A stretch of 9,508 nucleotides of DNA from an uncultured Erysipelotrichaceae bacterium (GCA_902796525.1 CADBPB010000106.1:1-9508), one strand, 5' to 3'; shown: positions 1-6,391, counted from the stretch's first letter. Translations and numbers: made by a program. The notes: generated by a model from the sequence alone, not told the origin.

Positions 1-651
1 ACCCTGGACAATTTCGTCCGTTTCTTTTCCGACCCTATTTTTATTGAAGTCTTAGGCCGCAGCGTGAAGCTTGCGGTCATCACGACCGTCATCTGCATCC
101 TGCTTGGCTATCCGGCAGCATATTTCATCGCTCAGATGGCTCCGGGTTCGCAATCCGTCATGGTCCTGCTGGTGACGCTGCCGCAGCTGATCAATATGCT
201 GGTGAGGACCTATGCCTGGAGAGGCATCCTGCTGGAAACACCGTTTTCTCCGGAAGTCAAAGTCTATATCGGCATGGTATACAATTTCCTGCCGTACATG
301 ATACTGCAGATCTATACTTCTCTTTCCAAGATGGACCCGTCGCTTGTTCCGGCCGCTCATGACCTGGGCTGCGATGACAAGACGGCCTTCCTGAAAGTCA
401 CGCTTCCCTTAAGCGTTCCGGGCATCATCTCGGGGATCACCCTGGTATTCCTGCCGGCGGTCTCCAGCTTCTTTATCCCGAAACTGCTTGGCGGCGGTTC
501 CTATGTCCTGGTGGGCAATCTGATCGAGAACTACTTCGTAACGACCGGCGACTGGAATTTCGGTTCGGCGATCTCGCTGATCATGGCGCTGGTGATCCTG
601 GTCTCGATGTATCTTACCAAGAAAGTCGATTATGACAAGGAGGCGATCTGA
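1..651 (+). CDS. potB: Spermidine/putrescine ABC transporter permease PotB (5' partial)
   Basis: This is one of two membrane permeases of a polyamine importer (PotABCD) in the cytoplasmic membrane. The frame is open from base 1 and translates in PotB-like fashion (TLDNFVRFFSDP...), so a GTG at 64 is internal and not the start. The visible part is 216 residues; PotB is normally near 270-300, so roughly 60-80 N-terminal residues lie off the left edge. The sequence LVRTYAWRGIL (about residues 68-78) is typical of PotB/PotH permeases. The EAA loop that contacts the ATPase is visible as AAHDLGCDDKTAFLKVTLP followed by G-I-I-S-G (about residues 118-141). Several hydrophobic spans flank it. The stop shares one base with the potC ATG, and potA is expected upstream. 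Family assignment is secure; substrate preference between spermidine and putrescine cannot be read from the permease. Confidence 0.93.
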   Translation, partial: TLDNFVRFFSDPIFIEVLGRSVKLAVITTVICILLGYPAAYFIAQMAPGSQSVMVLLVTLPQLINMLVRTYAWRGILLETPFSPEVKVYIGMVYNFLPYMILQIYTSLSKMDPSLVPAAHDLGCDDKTAFLKVTLPLSVPGIISGITLVFLPAVSSFFIPKLLGGGSYVLVGNLIENYFVTTGDWNFGSAISLIMALVILVSMYLTKKVDYDKEAI

Positions 652-1451
652 TGAAGAAGCGTCCCGTTTTCCAGAAGATCTATGTCTGGCTGATCATGGC
701 ATTCTTCTATCTGCCGATCGTCTATGTCGTTCTGTTTTCTTTCAACGAATCTAAGTCGCTGACCAATTTCACGGGATTCTCGCTGAAATGGTATGAAAAG
801 ATGTTTGCGACCAGAGCCATGATGGAATCGGTCTATTATTCGGCTCTGATCGCCGTGATCGCCACTGTCGTTTCGACCATCGTCGGGACGATCGTTGCGA
901 TCGGCCTAAGCAAGTCCAGCCGTTTCATCAAACAGCTGGTTACCCAGGTCAACAATCTACCGCTGCTGAATCCGGATATCGTCACAGCCATCGGACTGAT
1001 GCTGCTGTTCTCGACGATGAACGTGCCTACGGGTTTCGGCACCTTGCTGCTGGCCCATATCACGTTCTGCATCCCTTATGTGATATTATCGATCATGCCG
1101 AAACTGCGACAGCTGGATGAAAACCTGGCCGAGGCCGCGCTCGACCTTGGCTGTACGCCATTCCAGGCTTTGTACAAGGTCATCATCCCGCAGATCAAGG
1201 AAGGCATCGTTTCCGGAGCCCTGGTCGCCTTCACGATGTCGTTCGACGATTTCGTGATCTCTTATTTCACGACCGGTCCGGGAATCAACAATATTTCTAC
1301 TTATGTCTATGCCACGACGAAGCGTATCAATCCAAGCGTCAACGCCCTTTCGACTCTGATCGTTCTGGCGATCACGCTGATCCTGATACTCTCCAACGTG
1401 CTGCCGCTCATCAAATCAAGGAGGATGAAAAATGATGAAAAAACTGCTTAG
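651..1451 (+). CDS. potC: Spermidine/putrescine ABC transporter permease PotC
   Basis: This is the second permease of the polyamine importer, 266 residues, the usual length for PotC. An N-terminal membrane span (about residues 10-32, ending near LFSFNESKS) is followed by the PotC-like segment around GFSLKWYEKMF. Several more spans follow. The EAA loop reads LAEAALDLGCTPFQALYKV (about residues 160-178), followed by IIPQIKEGIVSG. The downstream MSFDDFVISYFTTGPG is a hallmark of PotC/PotI. The ATG at 651 overlaps the last base of the potB stop (TGATG), and a perfect AAGGAGG at 637-643, seven bases upstream, fixes this start. The 3' end overlaps potD by 20 bases. It should dimerise with PotB to form the translocation pore. 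Confidence is high. Confidence 0.96.
   Translation: MKKRPVFQKIYVWLIMAFFYLPIVYVVLFSFNESKSLTNFTGFSLKWYEKMFATRAMMESVYYSALIAVIATVVSTIVGTIVAIGLSKSSRFIKQLVTQVNNLPLLNPDIVTAIGLMLLFSTMNVPTGFGTLLLAHITFCIPYVILSIMPKLRQLDENLAEAALDLGCTPFQALYKVIIPQIKEGIVSGALVAFTMSFDDFVISYFTTGPGINNISTYVYATTKRINPSVNALSTLIVLAITLILILSNVLPLIKSRRMKNDEKTA
1418..1424 (+). promoter_or_regulatory. Ribosome binding site of potD inside potC
   Basis: AAGGAGG lies inside the last codons of potC, seven bases before the ATG at 1432. It supports initiation at 1432 (or three bases later, at the second ATG) despite the 20-base overlap with potC. The two start choices differ by one methionine and do not change the mature lipoprotein. Confidence 0.8.
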
Positions 1452-2487
1452 CTTGCTGCTGGTACTGCTGATGGTTACCGCTTGCGGAAAATCAGGCAAT
1501 CAGGACAATGGCGAACTCTATGTATTCCTTCCGGGTGAATACATTTCCGATGACGTCATCAGTAATTTTGAAAAGGAATACGGCATCAAGCTGTATATCA
1601 CGACCTTCGATTCCAACGAATCAATGTATACGAAACTGCTGGGCGGAACGGTCTATGACATCATCATCCCCAGCGACTATATGATCGAGCGACTGATCAG
1701 CGAGAAGATGGTCCAGCCGCTGGATAAATCACAGATCCCGAACATGTCGAAGATCTACGATCAGGTCCTGAATATGGATTTCGATCCGAATAACGATTAT
1801 TCCGTCCCTTATTTCTGGGGCAATGTCGGCATCTGCTACGACAGCACGCTGATCGACCAGAAGGATGTCGAAACGGAAGGCTGGAATGTCTTACGCAACA
1901 CCAAATACAAGGGCATGATCTACATGTATGATTCCATCCGCGATGCGTTCATGATGGCCGAGAAATCTCTGGGCTATTCGATGAATACGGATAACGAAGA
2001 AGAGATCAATGCCGCTTATGAATGGCTTATCGATATCGCTACCAATATGGATCCTGCCTATGTCACCGATGAAGCGATCGATGGACTGGCGAATGGCGAA
2101 AAGGCGATGGGCATGATGTATTCCGGCGATGCCGCCTACATCCGTGCCGAAAACGAGAATGTGCTGTTCTGGGCGCCGACGGAAGGAACCAACTACTTCG
2201 TCGATGCGATGGTGCTGCATAAAGATGCAAAGAACGTGGAGAATGCCTATAAATTCATGAACTACATTCTCGACTATGATCCGGCATACGAAAATTCCGT
2301 CTTTGTCGGCTACAGCTCCGTGAATGCCGAAGTACTGAACGATCTGTCGTCCGAAGGCGGCGAATTCGAAGGCATCGATGCCTACATTCCGCGCAACAAG
2401 ACGGATAAAGACGAAGTCTTCCACAACAACGAAGATGTCCTGAAGACCATCTCCGAGCTGTGGGTCAAAGTCAAGAACACGCGCTGA
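1432..2487 (+). CDS. potD: Spermidine/putrescine-binding lipoprotein PotD
   Basis: This is the extracellular substrate-binding component of the polyamine importer, 351 residues. The N-terminus is a lipoprotein signal: two lysines, a leucine-rich core and a lipobox VTAC-G with Cys18 as the lipidation site. In a Gram-positive cell it would be anchored to the outer face of the membrane. The mature part starts with a polar linker (GKSGNQDNGE) and then LYVFLPGEYISDDVISNFEKEYGI, the usual opening of PotD-type periplasmic-binding folds. YFWGNVGICYDSTLI (about residues 127-141) matches the family's WGxxGIxYD segment. IPSDYMIERLI and the GEKAMGMMYSGDAAYI stretch are also characteristic. It overlaps potC by 20 bases and its TGA shares one base with the dtd ATG. 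PotD versus the putrescine-only PotF cannot be settled from motifs alone. Confidence 0.95.
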   Translation: MMKKLLSLLLVLLMVTACGKSGNQDNGELYVFLPGEYISDDVISNFEKEYGIKLYITTFDSNESMYTKLLGGTVYDIIIPSDYMIERLISEKMVQPLDKSQIPNMSKIYDQVLNMDFDPNNDYSVPYFWGNVGICYDSTLIDQKDVETEGWNVLRNTKYKGMIYMYDSIRDAFMMAEKSLGYSMNTDNEEEINAAYEWLIDIATNMDPAYVTDEAIDGLANGEKAMGMMYSGDAAYIRAENENVLFWAPTEGTNYFVDAMVLHKDAKNVENAYKFMNYILDYDPAYENSVFVGYSSVNAEVLNDLSSEGGEFEGIDAYIPRNKTDKDEVFHNNEDVLKTISELWVKVKNTR

Positions 2488-2936
2488 TGAAACTGGTAGT
2501 CCAAAGAGTTTCAGAAGCCCGGTGTACGGTCGAAGGATCTTTGACCGGAAACGTCGGCCAGGGTTATATGATCCTGGCCGGTTTCGGTCTGGAGGATGAT
2601 GAAGCGATCGTCAGGAGGATGGCGGAGAAAGTCAGCAAGCTGCGGATCTTCGATGACGAGGAAGGCAAGATCAACCGTTCCATCCATGATGTCAAAGGGA
2701 AGATCCTGTCGATCTCGCAGTTCACGCTCTATGCCGATTGTAAGAAGGGCAATCGTCCAAGTTTTACGGACGCCCTGAAAGGCGAAGAAGCGAAACATCT
2801 GTATGACTGTTTCAACAAAAACCTGAGAGACCTTGGCCTTGAAGTCGAAGAAGGGATCTTCGGAGCGAACATGCAGATCTCGCTGGTCAACGACGGTCCG
2901 GTGACGATCGTTCTGGATAGTGATGAATTATGGTAG
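2487..2936 (+). CDS. dtd: D-aminoacyl-tRNA deacylase (DTD)
   Basis: This cytoplasmic enzyme hydrolyses D-amino acids (such as D-Tyr) and glycine mischarged onto tRNA, a proofreading step that keeps D-residues out of proteins. It is 149 residues long, the normal length. The start MKLVVQRVSEARCTVEG is classical. Both active-site signatures are intact: SQFTLYADCKKGNRPSF beginning at Ser77, and NDGPVT with the Gly137-Pro138 pair that forms the chirality-selecting motif. An in-frame GTG at 2460 would add nine residues but lies within potD and is not family-like, so ATG 2487 is preferred. No good Shine-Dalgarno precedes it; the TGATG overlap with potD suggests termination-reinitiation. In many Firmicutes dtd follows relA; here it follows a polyamine transporter. 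Confidence 0.96.
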   Translation: MKLVVQRVSEARCTVEGSLTGNVGQGYMILAGFGLEDDEAIVRRMAEKVSKLRIFDDEEGKINRSIHDVKGKILSISQFTLYADCKKGNRPSFTDALKGEEAKHLYDCFNKNLRDLGLEVEEGIFGANMQISLVNDGPVTIVLDSDELW

Positions 2937-3154
2937 AGAATTACGGATTGAATGATATCGTGCAAATGAAGAAGGAACATCCCTGCGAGCAGAGATCGCG
3001 GTATTTTAAGATCGTTCGCATGGGTGTCGATATCAAGATCAGATGCGAGGCCTGCGGCAACATCATCATGCTGGAGAGGCCGGTATTTGAACGTAAATGC
3101 AAGAAGATCGTAAAAAAGGCGGAATCGACCGATGATCAAGGCGCTGATCTTTGA
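2930..3154 (+). CDS. DUF951 family small cysteine-containing protein
   Basis: This 74-residue protein belongs to DUF951, a family of short Firmicutes proteins with no established function. The family pattern is clear: LNDIVQMKKEHPC (about residues 7-19), then KIVRMGVDIKIRCEACGNIIML and an R-x-x-FERK segment (to about residue 56). Cys39 and Cys42 form a CxxC, and with Cys19 they could bind a metal, although no fourth ligand is evident. The C-terminal 15 or so residues (KKAESTDDQGADL) are polar and probably disordered, and that part is encoded in the overlap with the next gene. The gene overlaps dtd by seven bases at its start and the HAD gene by 23 at its end. No strong ribosome site precedes ATG 2930, so coupling to dtd is likely. 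The family call is firm; the function is unknown. Confidence 0.88.
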   Translation: MVENYGLNDIVQMKKEHPCEQRSRYFKIVRMGVDIKIRCEACGNIIMLERPVFERKCKKIVKKAESTDDQGADL

Positions 3155-3827
3155 TTTCGATGGTACCTTGTCCGACCGGCAGAGAAATGCCTATGGGGTC
3201 TTCGATGAATATCTGAGACCCTATTTCAAGGATTTCGATGAGATGGAGTATGAAGCCGTCCTGCAGGATCTTCTGACCTACGACTGCAATGGCACGATTC
3301 CGGTCAGAGGAAGACTGATCGCGTTCCGGGAAAAATACGGATATTATCTGCCTGAAACCTTCGAACAGGATTTCACGCGTCTTTATTATGATTACATGTA
3401 CAGGTATGTCTCTGCGGGAGAGGGGGTCATTGAAACGCTGGAAGCCTTGAAAGGGCGATACAAGCTGGCGATCCTGTCCAATGGAGATTCCAAGTCACAG
3501 CATGACAAGATCGATATCCTGCCTCTGGAAGGATATTTCGATGAGATCTTCGTTTCCGGAGACTTCGGTGTACATAAACCGGATCCCAGGATCTTCGAGA
3601 TGCTGGCGGAACAGCTTGGCGTGAAATGCGAAGAATGCATGATGATCGGCGATGTCTTTTCGACCGATATCCTGGGAGCGATCCGGGCGGGAATGATTCC
3701 GGTATGGGTCGTGACAGATAAAACGCGTCCAGCGAAATACTACAAGGGATACCGTATCTCCAGGATACCGGAGATCTTCGATATCTTAACGAAAGAGGAA
3801 GAATATGAATATTCTGGTAACCAATGA
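3132..3827 (+). CDS. HAD superfamily hydrolase (phosphatase, YjjG/PGP-like)
   Basis: This is a predicted Mg2+-dependent phosphatase of the haloacid dehalogenase superfamily, 231 residues. All four motifs are present. Motif I is DFDGT with nucleophile Asp8 and acid/base Asp10. Motif II is LSNGD with Ser116. Motif III is Lys149 in HKPDP. Motif IV is GDVFSTD with Asp174 and Asp179. The segment between motif I and residue 100 or so is mostly helical and would be the C1 cap that decides specificity. The layout resembles nucleotidases and phosphoglycolate phosphatases, but the substrate cannot be read from the sequence. The start ATG 3132 lies inside the DUF951 gene (23-base overlap) behind a weak AAGGCGGA at 3116-3123. 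Its 3' end overlaps surE by 23 bases. Confidence 0.9.
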   Translation: MIKALIFDFDGTLSDRQRNAYGVFDEYLRPYFKDFDEMEYEAVLQDLLTYDCNGTIPVRGRLIAFREKYGYYLPETFEQDFTRLYYDYMYRYVSAGEGVIETLEALKGRYKLAILSNGDSKSQHDKIDILPLEGYFDEIFVSGDFGVHKPDPRIFEMLAEQLGVKCEECMMIGDVFSTDILGAIRAGMIPVWVVTDKTRPAKYYKGYRISRIPEIFDILTKEEEYEYSGNQ

Positions 3828-4563
3828 CGACGGGATCAAAGCTGCCGGTCTGAGGGCGATCGTCAAAGAACTGGCGTCTCTGGGAAATGTCTATGTCGTC
3901 GCTCCCAACGGCCAGTGCAGCGCCTATTCTCATAAGATGACCTTGCGAGGATCCTTGCGTTTCGAAGAACGGGAAGTGCCTGGAGCGAAAAAAGCGTTCG
4001 CCTTGTGGGGAACGCCGGTGGATTGCGTCCATGTCGGCTGCAATTTCCTGGTTGACGAGAAGATCGACCTTGTCGTATCCGGCATCAATAAAGGGCCGAA
4101 TCTTTCGACCGATATCATCTATTCGGGAACGATCGCGGCAGCCAGGGAAGCGTTTATCCACCATATCCCTTCCGTCGCTCTGAGTCTGAACAGTTTTACG
4201 GTCAGAGATTTTTCTTTGGCTGCCAGAATAGGAGCGGATCTCGTCAGACGCTACTATGAACGGGATGACAGACAGAACTATATCCTGAGCGTGAACATCC
4301 CTTATGTTCCCGAAGAAGAGATCAAAGGGATCAAGGTCTGCGACAAGACCCTGAACGTCATCTATCAGGATGAAATCTCCCGGTATGAAAAGAAGGGGAA
4401 GACCTATGTCCGTCTCAGCACTTCTCCGGAACGTCTGATGGAAGCTTCCGATGACTTGTCGATCGACTACATCGCGATCCGAAACAATTACATCAGCATC
4501 TCTGCGTTACAGAACGAACACATCGATCAGACACATACCGCCAGACTGAAAGAAGGATTCTAA
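3805..4563 (+). CDS. surE: 5'/3'-nucleotidase SurE
   Basis: SurE is a cytoplasmic metal-dependent nucleoside monophosphatase, sometimes also acting on polyphosphate, linked to stationary-phase survival in enterobacteria. The protein is 252 residues, the normal length. The opening MNILVTNDDGIKAAGL carries metal ligands Asp8 and Asp9. Ser39 lies in CSAYSHKMTLR, and Asn95 in VSGINKGPN completes the site. YSGTIAAAREA (residues 106-116) is the family signature. The usual Gly-Asp after 'PNL' is Ser-Thr here (NLSTD), a modest departure. The C-terminal DYIAIRNNYISISAL matches the terminal segment of SurE. A purine-rich AAGAGGAA at 3793-3800 precedes the ATG. It overlaps the HAD gene and is the last gene of the operon: a hairpin terminator begins within its stop codon. 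Confidence 0.95.
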   Translation: MNILVTNDDGIKAAGLRAIVKELASLGNVYVVAPNGQCSAYSHKMTLRGSLRFEEREVPGAKKAFALWGTPVDCVHVGCNFLVDEKIDLVVSGINKGPNLSTDIIYSGTIAAAREAFIHHIPSVALSLNSFTVRDFSLAARIGADLVRRYYERDDRQNYILSVNIPYVPEEEIKGIKVCDKTLNVIYQDEISRYEKKGKTYVRLSTSPERLMEASDDLSIDYIAIRNNYISISALQNEHIDQTHTARLKEGF

Positions 4564-4584
4564 AAAGCCGTTAACGGCTTTTTT
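4562..4584 (+). terminator. Rho-independent terminator of the potBCD-surE operon
   Basis: A perfect 22-base palindrome has stem AAAAAGCCG / CGGCTTTTT, loop TTAA and a run of six T. It starts inside the surE TAA. Because the stem carries A on one side and T on the other, it can also act on the opposite strand as a back-up for the gpmA operon. Confidence 0.9.
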
Positions 4585-4588
4585 CATA

Positions 4589-4619
4589 ATAAAAGACGGA
4601 TTTTGAATCCGTCTTTTAT
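4589..4619 (-). terminator. Terminator of the yigZ-gpmA operon, possibly bidirectional
   Basis: A 14-bp perfect stem (4589-4602 with 4606-4619) with a three-base loop lies directly after the gpmA stop on the - strand. Its core is AAAAGACGGATT / AATCCGTCTTTT. The T run following on the - strand (TTTTATTAT) is short but adequate. It lies only five bases from the surE-side hairpin, so the converging operons are separated by two hairpins in tandem. Confidence 0.82.
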
Positions 4620-4621
4620 GA

Positions 4622-5377
4622 TTAAGCTTTTTTGGCGTTGGCCTGATTGGCTACCGCATTGATCTTGGCTGCCAGTTCTTCCTGGTCACCCAGATAGTAA
4701 TGATTGACCGGCTGGAATTCGTCATCCAGCTCATAGACCAGCGGAACACCGGTAGGGATATTCAGTCCTACGATCTCGTCATCGGAAATGTTGTCGAGAT
4801 ACTTGACTAAGGAACGCAAGGAATTGCCATGAGCTACGATCAGGACCTGTCTGCCTGATTTCATATCCGGTTTGATGACTTCTTCATAATATGGCACGAC
4901 TCTGGCGACGCAGTCCTTCAGGCATTCGGTCAATGGAAGGTCTTTCTTGTCGACGTTCTTATAAGCCTCCTGGTTGGCCGGATTGCGCTTGTCGTCTTCT
5001 TCCAGTGCAGGCGGCTGTACGTCATAGGAACGGCGCCACAAGGTGACCTGTTCCTGCCCGTATTTCTCTGCCGTTTCCGCTTTATTCAGACCCTGCAAAG
5101 CGCCATAGTGTCTTTCATTCAGACGCCAGTGCTTGATCATTTCGATCCATTCCTGGTCCATCTGTTCAAGAATATTGTATGCCGTATGAATGGCTCTCTT
5201 CAGATAAGATGTGTAGCACACATCGAACTTGAATCCGGCTTCCTTCAGCAGCTGTCCGCCTTTCTTCGCTTCTTCGACACCTGTCTCGCTCAATTCGACA
5301 TCGGTCCAGCCCGTGAACAGATTCAGCTTGTTCCATTCACTCTCTCCGTGTCTGACCAATACTAACTTATAGCCCAT
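4622..5377 (-). CDS. gpmA: 2,3-bisphosphoglycerate-dependent phosphoglycerate mutase
   Basis: This cytoplasmic glycolytic enzyme interconverts 3- and 2-phosphoglycerate through a phosphohistidine and needs a 2,3-bisphosphoglycerate primer. The protein is 251 residues, the usual length of the cofactor-dependent class. The start YKLVLVRHGESEWN carries the catalytic His10 in the RHG signature. NLFTGWTDVELSETG, TSYLKRAIHTA (Arg61) and NERHYGALQGLNK (Glu88) are all canonical. The second active-site histidine is His183 in VAHGNSLRSLVK. The ATG is set by a strong AAGGAGG (the complement of 5383-5389), five bases upstream. It is the last gene of the - strand operon, 18 bases after the small membrane protein. 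It would supply the step between Pgk and enolase, both encoded on the + strand to the right. Confidence 0.97.
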   Translation of the reverse strand: MGYKLVLVRHGESEWNKLNLFTGWTDVELSETGVEEAKKGGQLLKEAGFKFDVCYTSYLKRAIHTAYNILEQMDQEWIEMIKHWRLNERHYGALQGLNKAETAEKYGQEQVTLWRRSYDVQPPALEEDDKRNPANQEAYKNVDKKDLPLTECLKDCVARVVPYYEEVIKPDMKSGRQVLIVAHGNSLRSLVKYLDNISDDEIVGLNIPTGVPLVYELDDEFQPVNHYYLGDQEELAAKINAVANQANAKKA

Positions 5378-5382
5378 ATTTT

Positions 5383-5389
5383 CCTCCTT
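5383..5389 (-). promoter_or_regulatory. Strong ribosome binding site of gpmA
   Basis: Read on the - strand this is AAGGAGG, five bases before the gpmA ATG. It is much stronger than the sites in front of the two upstream genes of the same operon. That fits a higher translation need for the glycolytic enzyme. Confidence 0.8.
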
Positions 5390-5395
5390 ATATCA

Positions 5396-5737
5396 CTATA
5401 GTTTGATTGAAGATAGTTTCCTTGTATTATGAATCAGCGCCTTTCTGAACGAACGGCCCAGATTGTCATCCTTGTTGTTTTTCAGCGTTTCCTTGATGAT
5501 CTTGAAAATAATGATCCATGCCATAAAGAATTCCCAGGCATCGGAGCTCTGCCTGATCGTGCCCAGTTTTTCATTGACGGCGGTCATGTTTTCAGAAATA
5601 TGCCCGATCCCTTTGGATGCCGTACCGATCTCTTTCATCAGTTTCCTGATTGCCGCAAAAAGCCGGACCAGAAAATAGACGATGACAGCGATCAGCAGCA
5701 GATATACCGTTATATATAATGTTTTCAGGATATCCAT
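5396..5737 (-). CDS. Uncharacterised small membrane protein
   Basis: This is a 113-residue protein I cannot assign to a family. Residues about 6-27 (LYITVYLLLIAVIVYFLVRLF) form one clear transmembrane span. A basic amphipathic stretch (AAIRKLMKEI) and a helix-prone region rich in small and polar residues (about 37-66) follow. A second hydrophobic segment lies at about 68-83 (WEFFMAWIIIFKIIKE), either a second span or a membrane-lying helix. The tail is strongly basic. The organisation loosely resembles DUF948-type single-span proteins, but I would not claim membership. The ATG lies four bases after the yigZ stop behind a weak AGAG, suggesting coupling to yigZ. The tight spacing on both sides, the sensible composition and the position within an operon make it a real gene. 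Confidence 0.75.
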   Translation of the reverse strand: MDILKTLYITVYLLLIAVIVYFLVRLFAAIRKLMKEIGTASKGIGHISENMTAVNEKLGTIRQSSDAWEFFMAWIIIFKIIKETLKNNKDDNLGRSFRKALIHNTRKLSSIKL

Positions 5738-5741
5738 ATCT

Positions 5742-6338
5742 CTATTTTACTACAGTTGGAATCATTTGTTTGCCAATATATTCCGGTTTCAGGCCTTTTG
5801 TGAATTCACTGATCCTGTTCAGGATCTCCCCGCTGTTGATGGCGAACGTATAGGTCACATTCACATCGTAATCCGTCTGCAGACCAATCGTGTTGTTTCT
5901 TAAGAAGTGATCGATCTTGTTGGCGGTCTCATAGTCAAGGACAAGCTTGTACCTGCCGTATTCCACATCTTCCAGCAGCACGGCATCTTCCAGGCAGCGC
6001 GAGACGCTGTTTCCATAAGCTCTTATCAAACCGCCTGCGCCAAGCTTGATCCCTCCGAAATAACGCACGACCAGGGCACAGGTCTCGTCCAGATCGTTTC
6101 TTACCAGGACGTTCAATATCGGCGAACCTGCCGTACCCGCAGGTTCCCCATCGTCGCTGGAACGCTGCACGTTGTGACAGACCAAAGCGCTGCACACATG
6201 GGTCGCATCGTAATGTTTTTTTCTTATTTCATTGAGGAAATCCCGGTATTCTTCTTCGCTCTTGACATGTTTCATGTAGCAGATGAAACGGGACTTTTCA
6301 ATGACCAAAGTGTTTGTCAAATCATCTTGCAGATACAT
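5742..6338 (-). CDS. yigZ: YigZ/IMPACT family protein (UPF0029 plus DUF1949)
   Basis: This is a 198-residue protein of the YigZ/YvyE/IMPACT family, the normal length for bacterial members. The N-terminal UPF0029 (Impact) domain covers about residues 1-120. It carries the family signatures KSRFI (about 15-19), SSDDGEPAGTAGSPIL (60-75) and VVRYFGGIKLGAGGLIRAYG (90-109). The C-terminal DUF1949 ferredoxin-like domain follows to about residue 190. Eukaryotic IMPACT modulates the Gcn2 kinase; the bacterial function is not established, although links to translation or nucleic-acid binding have been proposed. It is first in a three-gene - strand operon with the small membrane protein and gpmA. The ATG at 6338 has only a weak AGAAG in front of it. 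The family call is secure. Confidence 0.93.
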   Translation of the reverse strand: MYLQDDLTNTLVIEKSRFICYMKHVKSEEEYRDFLNEIRKKHYDATHVCSALVCHNVQRSSDDGEPAGTAGSPILNVLVRNDLDETCALVVRYFGGIKLGAGGLIRAYGNSVSRCLEDAVLLEDVEYGRYKLVLDYETANKIDHFLRNNTIGLQTDYDVNVTYTFAINSGEILNRISEFTKGLKPEYIGKQMIPTVVK

Positions 6339-6344
6339 ACTTCT

Positions 6345-6372
6345 ATTTTAAGATAATTGTGCTAGAATTAGA
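6345..6372 (-). promoter_or_regulatory. Candidate promoter region for the yigZ operon
   Basis: On the - strand this segment offers three -10-like boxes: TCTAAT (complement of 6367-6372), TATCTT (6350-6355) and TAAAAT (6345-6350). None has a convincing -35. The nearer two would give an almost leaderless mRNA. Some promoter must lie here because the gene to the right is divergent, but which box is used is uncertain. Confidence 0.4.
6360..6368 (+). promoter_or_regulatory. Extended -10 promoter of the 45-residue ORF
   Basis: TG-C-TAGAAT is an extended -10 element, about 24 bases before the ATG at 6392. No good -35 is visible at the usual distance (CTTCTA at 6340-6345), but extended -10 promoters tolerate this. 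It overlaps the - strand boxes proposed for yigZ. Confidence 0.55.
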
Positions 6373-6391
6373 AATGTTGTGAGGTAAGAAT

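Noticed and set aside
64..66. GTG at 64 as the start of potB
   Set aside because: The frame is open to base 1 and the upstream residues look like PotB, so the gene is cut by the window edge and does not start here.
1891..2424. 177-codon open frame on the - strand opposite potD
   Set aside because: It lies wholly inside a gene with full PotD motifs, has His/Ile/Arg-rich low-quality composition and no ribosome site. It is a by-product of the codon use of the + strand.
2460..2462. GTG at 2460 as the start of dtd
   Set aside because: It would add nine residues not seen in the family and lies deep inside potD. ATG 2487 gives the canonical N-terminus and length.
3747..3775. Repeat of GGATACCG and a six-bp inverted repeat (ATCTCC / GGAGAT) near the end of the HAD gene
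   Set aside because: Short, inside coding sequence, without a T run. It is explained by codons and is too small to be a site I can support.
3427..4164. 245-codon open frame on the - strand across the HAD and surE genes
   Set aside because: Both + strand genes carry complete catalytic motifs here. The antisense product is Arg/Ser-rich and has no recognisable domain.
5907..6356. 149-codon open frame on the + strand opposite yigZ
   Set aside because: The - strand frame carries the YigZ signatures over its whole length, and the + strand frame has no family features.
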